From Micromonospora sp. FIMYZ51 (GTDB taxonomy: Bacteria > Actinomycetota > Actinomycetes > Mycobacteriales > Micromonosporaceae): 64,000 bases of DNA. Under the pieces are notes generated by a model that did not search any database, had not been told where the DNA came from, and was given only the letters and a program-made list of their open reading frames with translations. How positions within the stretch are numbered: position 1 is the stretch's first letter; every line of letters begins with the position of its first letter. Positions 26,187 to 34,928 of the stretch are shown in pieces. The position numbers and the translations under genes were made by a program. The stretch spans positions 4,836,001-4,900,000 of the forward strand of contig NZ_CP134706.1 of NCBI RefSeq assembly GCF_038246755.1. Reading direction: 5' to 3'.

Positions 26187-28259
26187 TTAACCCGCATGGG
26201 CTCCCGTCTCCGGCAATCGGCGTCTAAGTCGATTAGCGGTCGCCTTGGTGTCCGCATGTTCTGCCCCAAGGACTTCTACCTGCTTGTCGAGTGCGCTTTC
26301 CAGCAAGCGCCGTGAGGCATATAGCTCTCCAAGAGTCTCGAAGCTATCAGCAAGATCCACCGCTGTTTGCAGCGTATCGGGATGATCCCACCCGAGCGTC
26401 TCTTGATATCGATCGAAAGCATCTCGTAGGAGCCTGTGCGCCGATTCGTTGTCGTTTAGCCCCCTTAAGGATGTGGCTAGATTTTTCGCCGTCCATAGCG
26501 TGTCTGGATGGTTCTCGCCCAGCACCTCGCGTCGGCCATTATGTGTGGCTTCTAGAATTTCTGATGCTTGCACGAACGCCAGCAGGCAATTGAGCATCTC
26601 GCCCAAATTGTTGGCGGTCCGCAGCGTTTGAGGACTGTCCCCCCGTGCACTTTTCCGTCGCCGGGTTAGGGTGTCTTCGAGCAACTCGGCGGCCTCTCGG
26701 TACTTGCCGAGCCCACCCAGCGCCACACCAAGGTTATTCGCAGTCTTTAGCGTTTCCTGATGATCATGGCCGAGTGCGTGCCGTTGCACCTTGAGAACGC
26801 TAGAGAATATGAGACGCGCCGACTCATGTTCGCCTAGGCCGGTCAGCAGGGCTCCGAGTCTGTTTCGCGCCGTAAGGACGTCCTCGTCTTCAGGCCCAAG
26901 TGCGCCAATCCACCTATGCGGTAGCAGGACGGCGAGGTCGCGTCCCGTTTCGTATTGACCGGATGCGTAGAGAAAGCGGCATACTTTAAGCAAAAGGTGA
27001 CGGAAGGTCGGAGAATCGCATCCCGTGAGAGTGTCGCTTGATATGTTGCCCACCACGGCCATTATATGCGGCAACAGTGTCCGATAGGCTAGCCAGCTTT
27101 CCGGATCCTCCGGATCGCACCCAGATCCGGATAGGAGTTCGGCAAGTGCGTGCGTCGCGGCGCCTGCTCCGCCAAACCTGTCCTCCGCAATGGTGGCCTC
27201 GCGGACCGCCCGCTGGACTAAGCCGTGCACTCGCATGGTAGCAGTCGCATCGTCGACGGTGGCTAAACTAAAGCGGTGCAGTAGTTGAACGGCGTCTCGC
27301 GCATCAGTGCTGTCCACGACTCGGTCGAGACGGGTCGCGAAGTGGCCGAGGGCGGCTGCGCTCGTGAAAATAGTGATCGGAATACTGTTCGCGTCAAGCA
27401 AGGCTGCGATCTCCATCGTAGGCCTCGCTACACCAGCCGGTTCTAATCCGTTGGCCAAGTCAATGGACAGTAACCAGGTCCTGGCAACAGGAGCCTGATA
27501 GTCGTCCGGCAGCACCTGTGGGGCAAGTCGGGCCAAACGACGATGCGCCGACCGCCGACGATATTCGGCGCAGGTTAAACCTTGATCCGCTAGATATGTT
27601 GCAGCTTGCGCCAATGCCAATGGAAGAAAGTCCAAATCGACAGCAAGTTCATCCACCGCGTCTAGCCGTTCCGGGTGTGGTGCTAGCTTGTCGCGGAGGT
27701 ATCGGCGCGCCTCGTCTGGTGTGAATGGACCAACGTTGACGACCTGTCGGCCGTCAAGCAACGCTGCGTCTCGACGCCGCGTGGTCACGACGGTATGGCC
27801 AGCGTTTGCAAGCGGTGGCCACAGGCCGTTTAGGTCATTTGGATCATTTAGGTTGTCCAGCACCAACAGCCATCGCCTACCGTGCGGCTCGGAAAGCCAC
27901 TCGAGAAACCGACGTGCCGCATCCTCGGTATCCGCCAAATCTATACCGGTTACCGCAGCCGCCGCTTGCGCATACCCGTTCACCACTCGTGCTCGCGACG
28001 TCGCGCTAATCCACACCAAAAGATCCAATTCATTGGCGCTCCACAATCGGTGCGCCAGGCCAGCGGCCACCTGCGTCTTTCCTACCCCGCCCAAACCGGT
28101 AATAACTTGGCAAATCACTATCGATTCGCCAGCTGCTATTGCGGCTCGCAGGGCATCGTCAGCGGGTCGATGTTGGCGGCAATCTGCCAACATCGGTAAT
28201 ACTCCGATCAGGCGCGGCCAAGACACCCGCATCCGACCAGATAAGTAGTTGTTAAGCAC
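26187..28259 (-). CDS. NB-ARC/TPR STAND NTPase, probably C-terminal part of a split gene
   Basis: The frame encodes an NB-ARC NTPase: Walker A VITGLGGVGKTQVAAGLA, Walker B WLLVLDNLNDPND, the VTTRRRD sensor and the FLPLALAQAATYL GxP-like segment. It is followed by a winged helix and at least six TPR repeats of the NLGxxL..G type ending near the C-terminus. The start is uncertain: GTG 28259 and ATG 28232 are possible, but the frame is open upstream to 28374 as a plausible linker containing AGVFNAPVTV. STAND proteins oligomerise on sensing a ligand; roles include regulation and phage defence. Lower GC than the backbone. Confidence 0.75.
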   Translation of the reverse strand: MLNNYLSGRMRVSWPRLIGVLPMLADCRQHRPADDALRAAIAAGESIVICQVITGLGGVGKTQVAAGLAHRLWSANELDLLVWISATSRARVVNGYAQAAAAVTGIDLADTEDAARRFLEWLSEPHGRRWLLVLDNLNDPNDLNGLWPPLANAGHTVVTTRRRDAALLDGRQVVNVGPFTPDEARRYLRDKLAPHPERLDAVDELAVDLDFLPLALAQAATYLADQGLTCAEYRRRSAHRRLARLAPQVLPDDYQAPVARTWLLSIDLANGLEPAGVARPTMEIAALLDANSIPITIFTSAAALGHFATRLDRVVDSTDARDAVQLLHRFSLATVDDATATMRVHGLVQRAVREATIAEDRFGGAGAATHALAELLSGSGCDPEDPESWLAYRTLLPHIMAVVGNISSDTLTGCDSPTFRHLLLKVCRFLYASGQYETGRDLAVLLPHRWIGALGPEDEDVLTARNRLGALLTGLGEHESARLIFSSVLKVQRHALGHDHQETLKTANNLGVALGGLGKYREAAELLEDTLTRRRKSARGDSPQTLRTANNLGEMLNCLLAFVQASEILEATHNGRREVLGENHPDTLWTAKNLATSLRGLNDNESAHRLLRDAFDRYQETLGWDHPDTLQTAVDLADSFETLGELYASRRLLESALDKQVEVLGAEHADTKATANRLRRRLPETGAHAG

Positions 28260-28351
28260 CGTAACGGGGGCGTTGAATACACCGGCAGGCCCGTACGCGG
28301 TGCCGACCGGGACAGACTCTGGGCCGGGCGGATCGCCGGAAGTCCGTGGCC

Positions 28352-28759
28352 CTACAGGACTGCCGGCGGTGTTGGGGGGACCGGTGCCTCTTGCAAGCTT
28401 TGGTTGAAGGTCACCGGGGCGTGGAACTCGCCGATCGCTCCGTGGTTTGCGTCGACGTTGATGTTGAAGGTCCTCGCGCGCTCCAAGTCGGCCAGGGCAA
28501 GCAGTCGGCGTGCCGCAGCCAGCACGGCGTCGTCGTCGACAGCACCCGATTTGGTCAGATCGACACGAAGCCGCAGCTGCCACACTTCGGATTCGGTTTC
28601 ATCGGCGTCCAACGCTAGTCGCGCCTCATCGCGCATCCACGGCCGGAGCAGCCGCTTCAATCCGGCATACGCGTCGTGCACCGCGGTCGACGTAGTGTCC
28701 TTCAGCCCCGCGCCCGCACCAGCAGCCAACGCCGCCGCAATCAACTCAACCGCCGACAT
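28352..28759 (-). CDS. N-terminal domain of the STAND NTPase (separate or frameshifted)
   Basis: The 135-residue product starts at ATG 28759 after GGGAG. The segment LIAAALAAGAGAGLKDTTSTAV, a conserved DADETESEVWQLRL and ANHGAIGEFHAPVTFNQ match the N-terminal module I recall in front of NB-ARC/TPR proteins in Streptomyces. It stops just after a six-C tract (28374-28379). One extra C would continue it directly into the NB-ARC frame. I infer one original gene of about 860 codons. Confidence 0.6.
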   Translation of the reverse strand: MSAVELIAAALAAGAGAGLKDTTSTAVHDAYAGLKRLLRPWMRDEARLALDADETESEVWQLRLRVDLTKSGAVDDDAVLAAARRLLALADLERARTFNINVDANHGAIGEFHAPVTFNQSLQEAPVPPTPPAVL

Positions 28760-29117
28760 GATCTACTCCCGCCTGTCGAAGACACCCTATTCTGACTGAC
28801 AGCTACCAGCTGCCGGACCGTTCGCGAGATATCGCCGAATATGACGTATATATGCCTCGACATCTTAGATGTAGATACCAAACCCGACCGATCTTGTCGA
28901 GCCACGGTGAATCCCACAACCCCGGTGACCTGTCGACGCCCATCTCAAGCGACAACGCTCGCCGTGCGGCGCTCCGCCAGCCATTGGCCGGATTCACGTG
29001 CGGCGCCGGTAGGCCGCTGGCGAGGTGCCTGGTTCGTCCCAGGTCCTTTTCCAGCGGCCCCCGGCCCGAACCCGCCGTGCCCGCTTTCCGAGCAACGGGC
29101 TCTCCAGTGACCGTCCC

Positions 29118-29528
29118 ATGGGCGCCGTGGCGCTCACGATGGACACCAACGACCGTTTCGGCGTTCCGCATTACGCGTACCTCCCGGTCGCCGTGGTGTC
29201 CGGTCACCTGGCCCCCTTCGCCCTGCGTCCGGCTCTCCCGGACCCCTTGGCAGGTCGTGACTCCTGCGACTACTACGAGGCCTCCGTCGCCGTAGGACTC
29301 GCGTCCCGTAGGCGATCCCGCGTTCGTCCCTGGTGTACGTGTCGAGCGGAACGTAGGCGGCCCACTCATCTCCTTGAATGTCCTCACTGGGCATCGCCCT
29401 GTACCCCGGAGGTTGCGCCGGCAGATGTGCGATACCAGCGCAGGGCACGGCACCGGTTCAGACGTCTTTCCGGTGGATGGCGGCTTGAGCCACCCCCGCT
29501 TTTATGGAGCTTCTTGATCATGGTCTGA
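29118..29528 (+). CDS. Possible decayed protein gene, function unknown
   Basis: From ATG 29118 the frame reads MGAVALTMDTNDRFGVPHYA and continues through VVSGHLAPFALRPALPDPL with strongly GC-rich third positions for about 65 codons, then loses that pattern and becomes Arg-rich. No ribosome site is visible. It may be the start of a gene that later frameshifts. Open frames on the other strand overlap it and look weaker. Confidence 0.3.
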   Translation: MGAVALTMDTNDRFGVPHYAYLPVAVVSGHLAPFALRPALPDPLAGRDSCDYYEASVAVGLASRRRSRVRPWCTCRAERRRPTHLLECPHWASPCTPEVAPADVRYQRRARHRFRRLSGGWRLEPPPLLWSFLIMV

Positions 29529-29858
29529 TGGCCGTGGGGAGGAAGTCGTCCGTGGCAGCAACGCAGCCCGCCTGCGACAACGATGCCGATCACCAGGCAC
29601 GCTACAGCCGCGCCCACGAAGAAGAACGCCACTCGCAGTCGGTATCCCCGGCGGACGTGGGGTGTCCCAGTGGCGGCCAGGCCGGCTATGCCCGCGTGTT
29701 CGCCCACCCGAGCCGACCGCCACCAGGCAGATCACCAAGCCGACGATGACGCCCAGCAACGAGTCGCACGCGGTACTGCGCAACGCCCTGGAAAGCGGCG
29801 GGTCAGGGAGGCCCGACTCCCACTGAAGATGAGACGCCCGGCTCGGCCGTATGTCCAA
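29384..29858 (-). pseudogene. Frameshifted small membrane protein
   Basis: Frame one from ATG 29858 carries a hydrophobic segment (LLGVIVGLVICLVAVG). After a shift near 29700 another frame continues with HVRRGYRLRVAFFFVGAAV and ACLVIGIVVAG, a second segment. Together they read as one two-segment membrane protein. No family is recognised. Confidence 0.35.
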
Positions 29859-30084
29859 CCCTGCACCACCGAACCCGCAGGCTGCGACTCGCGCTGCCCG
29901 GCGGCATCGGTATCTGCTTCCATCAGCCCAGTGTCAGCCGCCCATCAGCCGATGTCGACCATGCCGACGCAACCGAACTCCGCCGCACGTGACTAGTCAT
30001 CCGCTCATGCCGCGGATCGGGCTCGATGCATTGGCCAAGGCGTCACTCCCCGGGTGGCCGCCGGGCTGCCTCAGGCCTGTCTTC

Positions 30085-30426
30085 TCATCGGAAGCCGGCG
30101 CTTCTGATGTCTCCGTTGCTCACCAGCTCTCGGATCGCCGCAATCATCGCTGGTAGACCCGGGTCCAGCACGATCAGCTGATCAACGGTCCAGAAGTAGC
30201 TGCCCTTCGCAACCTCACCTGTCTCCTTCCAGCGCGCCAACAGTCGGCTGACCTCATCGATGGTAAAGATTGTCAGCGCCCACGTGGAGCCATCGGGAAG
30301 GTCGACGAACGCGTCAACGTTGGCCACCGTGTCCACGGTGTCCGTGGCCGGATCGAGTAGGAACCGTGCCACGAACGTCGGCTCGGTGATGGTGGTGTAC
30401 GGATCGCCGCTGCCCATGGCCGCCAA
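30085..30426 (-). CDS. Small protein of unknown function
   Basis: The 113-residue protein starts MAAMGSGDPYTTITEPTFVA and contains VDLPDGSTWALTIFTIDEV and YFWTVDQLIVLD, a compact alpha/beta pattern with no motif. It resembles small immunity-like or hypothetical proteins, but no partner is visible. The ATG at 30426 or the one three codons later could be the start. Confidence 0.5.
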   Translation of the reverse strand: MAAMGSGDPYTTITEPTFVARFLLDPATDTVDTVANVDAFVDLPDGSTWALTIFTIDEVSRLLARWKETGEVAKGSYFWTVDQLIVLDPGLPAMIAAIRELVSNGDIRSAGFR

Positions 30427-30589
30427 TCATGGCGCACGGCCTGCAGCATCCTCATCTGCCGCAGACCGCGCGCCAGGTCAGCGTCCACTCGTGGCCGATG
30501 TTGCGGGCGGTTCGGCTGGTACGAATGCCGTTCCTACACCTACGGCTCTCTGCTCGGCCACGGGACGGTCTGGGTAGTTCGATGTTGCG

Positions 30590-30901
30590 GTGACCCCTGA
30601 CGAGCTTTCGGTGGCCCGGCTGGAGGCGCTGCGCCACTCGGCACGGGATGGCCACGCCGGGGCCCTGATCGCGCTGGGCCGGTACCCGGAAGCCGTCGGA
30701 GACCTGACCAGGCAGGCTGGTCGAGGAGGAGCCGTACGACGAGGGCGCCGGCCAGCTGCTTGCCTCGGCGCTGCATGGCCTGCGCCGTACGGATGAGGCC
30801 CGCCCGGGTGTGCCGCTCCGGACTGACGTTGCTGCGGGGCTGTGGCCTGGAGTACGACGTGGAATCGGGCCTGTTGAGAGCGCTCGTGCCGCCGCGTAGC
30901 C
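30590..30901 (+). pseudogene. Remnant of a bacterial transcriptional activator (BTAD) domain
   Basis: GTG 30590 opens TPDELSVARLEALRHSARD, the start of a helical BTAD-like repeat, then ALIALGRYPEAVGDLTRQ. The frame shifts near 30715, after which LVEEEPYDEGAGQLLASALH and GLRRTDEARPG continue in another frame to a TAG near 30900. BTAD domains belong to SARP/AfsR regulators. No DNA-binding part is present. Confidence 0.5.
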
Positions 30902-30987
30902 GGGCCGGGAGCCAGCGTTGATCGCCGACAGGGCTCCGAAGTGGCGCAGTCGAGGGCGTCGGGGCATCCCGGCGACGGCCGTCCTGG

Positions 30988-31899
30988 CTACGGGGCGGGG
31001 AAGGTCTCGCGCAGCGCGGGGTCCAGCGGGCGGCCGGTCGTCGGTTCAATGAACAGGTCGGCGAGGAGCAGGTCGGCCAGGTAGGTGGGGTTGATTCCGG
31101 ACTCCTTGCCACCGAGAGCCTGTGCCGCGCCGCCCAGGCGCAGGGCCGCTCGCGCCGCGGCGGCCGGCAGCCGGGTGACCCGGCGGCGGCGACCGACCGC
31201 CTCGGCGACGCGGGTGAGCATGTCGGTCCAGGTGAGGTTGACGTCGGCGACCGGGATGTCCGCCCCGCTGGCCCGCTCCAGGGCGTCCACCGCGATCTCG
31301 GCCACGCTGCGCGCCGAGGTCGCGGCGGTCCCGCCGGTCGGGGCTACCAGCGGGGTACGCGAGCGCGCCCACCGGTCCAGCGGCCCGGCCCAGTTGGGCA
31401 GCCGGTCACCGGCCCGACCGAAGACGAAGGGCAGTTCGAGGACGGCGACCGGCAGGTCCGGGCCGGCCGCCGCCCGCCCCTCGCGGGCCTGCTCCAGGCG
31501 GCAGCGGATGTACGTGTGCCGCTCGGCGAGGCGCCACTGCGGGTGGAGCCGGTCGAAGTAGGTGTAGTACGAGCCCATCACGACGCCCCGGGTGAGACCT
31601 TCGCGGCGGGCCGCGGTGCACAGGCGTACCACCGGGTCGACGTTGTCCCGACGAAACGTCGGATAGATCGGTTTGGGCAGCGGCCGTTGCTCGTCGGTGC
31701 GGGTGGCGTACACCATGCCGTCGTGCCCGGCGAGCAACCGCCGCAGGTCGTCGACCGAGGCGGACTCCACGTCGAGGCGGTGGTCGACACCGTCCCGGGC
31801 GGTGCGGGCGACTGTGGTCGCGTCATGGCCGTGTTCGCGCAGCACCGCCACCACGCTGGCGCCGATCAGGCCGCTGCCACCGATCACGAGAATCCGCAT
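30988..31899 (-). CDS. NAD-dependent epimerase/dehydratase family protein
   Basis: The 303-residue protein starts at ATG 31899 with MRILVIGGSGLIGASVVAVL, the Rossmann GxxGxxG. It also has GMVYATRTDEQR, a YYTYFDR stretch near the usual active-site Tyr, and a C-terminal substrate domain. The frame is open 58 codons upstream but the Rossmann strand fixes the start. Substrate unknown; sugar or small-molecule oxidoreduction is likely. It is GC-rich like the backbone, unlike the cargo to its left. Confidence 0.78.
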   Translation of the reverse strand: MRILVIGGSGLIGASVVAVLREHGHDATTVARTARDGVDHRLDVESASVDDLRRLLAGHDGMVYATRTDEQRPLPKPIYPTFRRDNVDPVVRLCTAARREGLTRGVVMGSYYTYFDRLHPQWRLAERHTYIRCRLEQAREGRAAAGPDLPVAVLELPFVFGRAGDRLPNWAGPLDRWARSRTPLVAPTGGTAATSARSVAEIAVDALERASGADIPVADVNLTWTDMLTRVAEAVGRRRRVTRLPAAAARAALRLGGAAQALGGKESGINPTYLADLLLADLFIEPTTGRPLDPALRETFPAP

Positions 31900-32038
31900 G
31901 CCGCATCGTCCACTCCGGAGGCGGGTGGGTGTCAAGAGTGCGAACCACTCGACCCGGGGCGTCGCCGCGGATACGACGGTGCCGTGGTGCGGCCGGAATG
32001 GCGTTCGGAGGTGATCGGGGACGGCCGACCAACAGCGC

Positions 32039-32290
32039 GTGCCCAAGCTGTGCTCGGCGGTGCTGGACAGCACCGACGCGAGGGCGCTGGCGGAGTTCTA
32101 CCGGCAGTTGCTCGGCTTCGTCTACCGGCCCGGCGACGAGCCCTCGGCGGACGGGCGTGACGACGAGCGGGGTCGCGACCCCACAACCTGCACTCCTACA
32201 CCGCGTCGACCCGCACATCGGACTGACTCACATCGACCTCGCGGCGGTGCGTCGATGGCTGAACCATCGACACGAAGTCGGCTGATCGCC
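32039..32290 (+). pseudogene. Chimera of a VOC/glyoxalase start and a HAD protein end
   Basis: GTG 32039 opens PKLCSAVLDSTDARALAEFY and RQLLGFVYRPGDEPS, the first 40 residues of a VOC (glyoxalase-like) protein. At about 32185 similarity changes frame to ALLHRVDPHIGLTHIDLAAV and RRWLNHRHEVG with a TGA, a degraded copy of the last 37 residues of the HAD protein at 20116-20640. It marks an illegitimate junction. Confidence 0.6.
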
Positions 32291-32751
32291 TGCGCACATC
32301 TGCCGCGAGTCGCGTTCGTCCCTTCGCCCCGTTCGGTGAGTCAACGTAGTTAGATCAGGCAGCCGTCCTGGCGTATGACAGCGTCCCTCGTGGCGCCCGA
32401 CGTCGTATCCATCGAATTGTGGATCTTTGTAACTCATCGTGTACCTGGCTCTGCACCCCAAGCCGTACCCCGACAGCCGGGGTTGAAAGCGAACCTCCAG
32501 CGTCTGACCGGGTACCCAAACCAGACGTCGAAATAGTCAGCTAACAATTCTCAGCGAAGGCTCCACCGAGTACTGGCACTCGGTGGAGCCTTCGCTATTT
32601 GTCCATGCCCCCTGCCCAGGGACACACCCCGCCGAGCTAATGCTCCATGGGCTCCTCCATCTCTGAACACTCAACTCCACGAAGGGAAGACACCCGATGA
32701 AGCTCTCGCATCAAGCCACTCGAACGGTGGCCACCACCCCTCGGAGCGCCT
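32291..32751. other. Gap of about 460 bp with a strong hairpin
   Basis: No supported gene. It contains the 19-bp perfect hairpin at 32553-32596 and the upstream region of the small ORF and serine recombinase. Confidence 0.4.
32553..32596 (+). terminator. Perfect 19-bp hairpin upstream of recombinase operon
   Basis: AGCGAAGGCTCCACCGAGT at 32553-32571 pairs exactly with 32578-32596, loop ACTGGC, followed by ATTT. It could insulate the recombinase genes from upstream transcription. It may also be part of a recombination or excision structure. Confidence 0.6.
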
Positions 32752-32964
32752 ATGCCATCACACGAACCAGATATCCCAACTTCCCGCGAATTCGAATACA
32801 ATCAACCCAACGAACAGGCAGTACATAAACAGGACCACCAGCGGCCGACGGTGATCGGGCCAGCTGATCCGCCTGGCCTAAATCAGGCCGCTGCACGCGC
32901 ACTTCTACGGATACTGCTCGCCGCACATCAACGACGTCACTACCCCAAGAACGAGGAAGCATGA
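32752..32964 (+). CDS. Small ORF coupled to serine recombinase
   Basis: The 70-residue product starts MPSHEPDIPTSREFEYN and ends with a helix AAARALLRILLAAHQRRHY. Its TGA overlaps the recombinase ATG as ATGA. Short proteins with such a helix occur directly upstream of serine recombinases in other actinobacterial elements as far as I recall. A role as directionality or regulatory factor is a guess. Confidence 0.55.
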   Translation: MPSHEPDIPTSREFEYNQPNEQAVHKQDHQRPTVIGPADPPGLNQAAARALLRILLAAHQRRHYPKNEEA

Positions 32965-34703
32965 CAATGGAATGGGCAAACAAGAACCATAGCTCCGCCA
33001 AGCGTCCCCCTAACCCTAAGCCGACTCGTTTCGCCTTCTACGGGCGGGTCTCGACCGAGGACCAGCAGGACCCGGAAGCATCCCGGTCCTGGCAACTGTC
33101 CCGGTCACGAGGGCTGATCGAGCCCGCCGGCGGGCAGGTCGTCACCGAGTTCTTCGATGTCGGCCTGTCCCGCTCAGTGCCGTGGAAACGTCGCCCCGAG
33201 GCGGCTCGCTTACTCGCCGCGCTGCGCGACCCACGACGCGGCTTCGACGCCGTGGTCATCGGCGAGCCACAGCGTGCCTTCTACGGCAACCAGTTCGGAC
33301 TCACGTTCCCTCTGTTCGAGCACTACGGCGTCTCGTTGTGGGTACCGGAGGTCGGCGGAGCCGTCGACCCAGGCAGCGACGCACACGACCTCGTCATGGC
33401 CCTCTACGGCGGCATGAGCAAGGGCGAGCGCAACCGCATCAAGGTACGGGTGCGCAGCGCGATGGCCGCCCAAGCCGCCACCGAGGGACGGTTCCTCGGT
33501 GGACGGCCGCCCTACGGCTACCGCCTCGTCGACGCCGGCCCCCATCCAAACCCGAGCAAGGCAGCCGACGGCCGGCGACTGCACCGCCTGGAACCCGATC
33601 CGCTGACCGCACCCGTCGTCCGACGCATCTACGCCGAGTACCTCGCCGGAAACGGCTTCTTCGCCATCGCCGAAGGCCTCACCCGCGACGGCATCCTCTC
33701 CCCCTCCGCCTACGACCGACGACGCAACCCGCACCGCAGCACCGACGCATGGAGCAAGAGCGCCATCCGGGTCATCCTGACCAACCCCCGCTACACCGGC
33801 CGCCAGGTCTGGAACAAACAACGCAAGACCGAAATCCTCATCGACGTCGATGACGTCGCCCTCGGACACGAGACAAAGATGCGCTGGAACCCCACCGAGG
33901 ACTGGATCTACTCCGGCGCCCGGGCACACGAACCCCTCGTCGACGACGAGACCTTCACCCGCGCGCAAGCCCTCATCGCCACCGCCGGAAGACGACCCGA
34001 CGGGATCAGGAAGCCACGCGCCAGCAAACGCCACTACCAACTGTCCGGCCTGCTGCACTGCGGCATCTGCCAACGACGCATGATCGGTAGCTTCAACAAC
34101 GAACGCAACAACTACCGCTGCACCTACCCCGCCGAGTACGCCGACACCAACCGCGTCCCCCACCCCCGCAGCATCTACGTCCGCGAGGACCACATCCTCG
34201 AACAACTCGACCCGTGGCTCGCCCGAGCCTTCTCCCCCGCCCGACTCACCGACACCGTCCAGGCCATGGCCGACGCACAACACCACGACGCCGACCACCA
34301 AGCCATCAAGGCAGCCCGGGAAACCCTCGCCACCTGCGCCACCCGCCTGGACCGCTACCGCGCCGCTCTCGACAGCGGCACCGACCCGGCCATCGTCAGC
34401 CGCTGGATCACCGACGTCCAAGCCGAACAGGTCACCGCCGAAGCCACCCTGCGCCGACTCACCGGACGACAGACCATGACCCCGGACGAGATCCGCCACA
34501 TCGTGGAAACCCTGGGAAACATCACCACCGTGCTCCGCGAAGCCGACCCCGCAGACAAGGCACTGATCTACCGCGAACTGGGGCTCAGGCTCACCTATCA
34601 GCCAACGGCCCGGATGGTGTCCGCCCAGGCGGCCCCAAATGGATCATGTACTAAATTGTGTCCGAGGGGGGACTTGAACCCCCACGCCCTATACGGGCAC
34701 TAG
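32961..34703 (+). CDS. Large serine recombinase (integrase)
   Basis: The 580-residue protein has the resolvase catalytic domain with nucleophile Ser31 in YGRVST, the GEPQRAF and SKGERNRIKVRV blocks, the recombinase domain (GGRPPYGYRLVD, VILTNPRYTGRQVWNK) and a zinc ribbon with CGIC at 367-370. A C-terminal coiled coil lies at about 440-520. It catalyses integration and excision between att sites. Its last residues, LCPRGDLNPHALYGH, are encoded by the antisense strand of tRNA-Leu, so the C-terminus is completed by host DNA after integration. Confidence 0.88.
   Translation: MTMEWANKNHSSAKRPPNPKPTRFAFYGRVSTEDQQDPEASRSWQLSRSRGLIEPAGGQVVTEFFDVGLSRSVPWKRRPEAARLLAALRDPRRGFDAVVIGEPQRAFYGNQFGLTFPLFEHYGVSLWVPEVGGAVDPGSDAHDLVMALYGGMSKGERNRIKVRVRSAMAAQAATEGRFLGGRPPYGYRLVDAGPHPNPSKAADGRRLHRLEPDPLTAPVVRRIYAEYLAGNGFFAIAEGLTRDGILSPSAYDRRRNPHRSTDAWSKSAIRVILTNPRYTGRQVWNKQRKTEILIDVDDVALGHETKMRWNPTEDWIYSGARAHEPLVDDETFTRAQALIATAGRRPDGIRKPRASKRHYQLSGLLHCGICQRRMIGSFNNERNNYRCTYPAEYADTNRVPHPRSIYVREDHILEQLDPWLARAFSPARLTDTVQAMADAQHHDADHQAIKAARETLATCATRLDRYRAALDSGTDPAIVSRWITDVQAEQVTAEATLRRLTGRQTMTPDEIRHIVETLGNITTVLREADPADKALIYRELGLRLTYQPTARMVSAQAAPNGSCTKLCPRGDLNPHALYGH
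34659..34690. other. Inferred attachment site in tRNA 3' end
   Basis: The tRNA 3' half adjoins the element and overlaps the recombinase 3' end, so the crossover core is probably within this stretch (ending GGTTCAAGTCCCCC on the minus strand). The partner copy is not in the window, so the exact core cannot be set. Confidence 0.4.
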
Positions 34704-34742
34704 CACCTCAAGCTAGCGCGTCTGCCATTCCGCCACCCGGAC
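34659..34742 (-). tRNA. tRNA-Leu (anticodon GAG)
   Basis: On the minus strand it starts GTCCGGGTGGCGGAATGGCA, has anticodon arm CTAGC-TTGAGGT-GCTAG with anticodon GAG, a long variable arm (GTGCCCGTATAGGGCGT), the TPsiC arm GGGGGTTCAAGTCCCCC and a closing acceptor strand CTCGGAC. Acceptor pairing is complete with one G-T wobble. CCA is not encoded. It is intact and should be functional. Confidence 0.93.
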
Positions 34743-34928
34743 TTGCTCGCCCAGCCTACCGCGCCGGCCTCGGTGTTCCACCACCTGTAGGCCGCCCGGC
34801 GGGCCGCACGGGGAGTTACTGTACACGCCGCTGGTGGATCATGCACACCGGCGTCCGGGAGCCGGACGGGCGGCTGGACGGGGACCGGGAACTGCGGCGG
34901 GTAGCGGCGAGCGTCCGTACCCGGCAGC

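Larger units (their letters stand above)
1..34742. mobile_element. Genomic island / integrative conjugative element at tRNA-Leu, left end outside window
   Basis: The tRNA-Leu gene ending this stretch has its 3' end facing left, and a large serine recombinase abuts and overlaps it. This is the usual arrangement of an element integrated into a tRNA 3' end. Conjugation ATPases, an IS element, three recombinase systems, broken genes and lower-GC cargo fill the stretch. I found no second copy of the tRNA 3' end in the window, so the left boundary is probably before base 1. The stretch may be several nested elements rather than one. The boundary is inference; the gene content is seen. Confidence 0.6.

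Noticed and set aside
28803..29453. 216-codon minus-strand frame
   Set aside because: Poor composition and no start signal; the + strand frame from 29118 has better codon structure, and neither is convincing enough to prefer this one.
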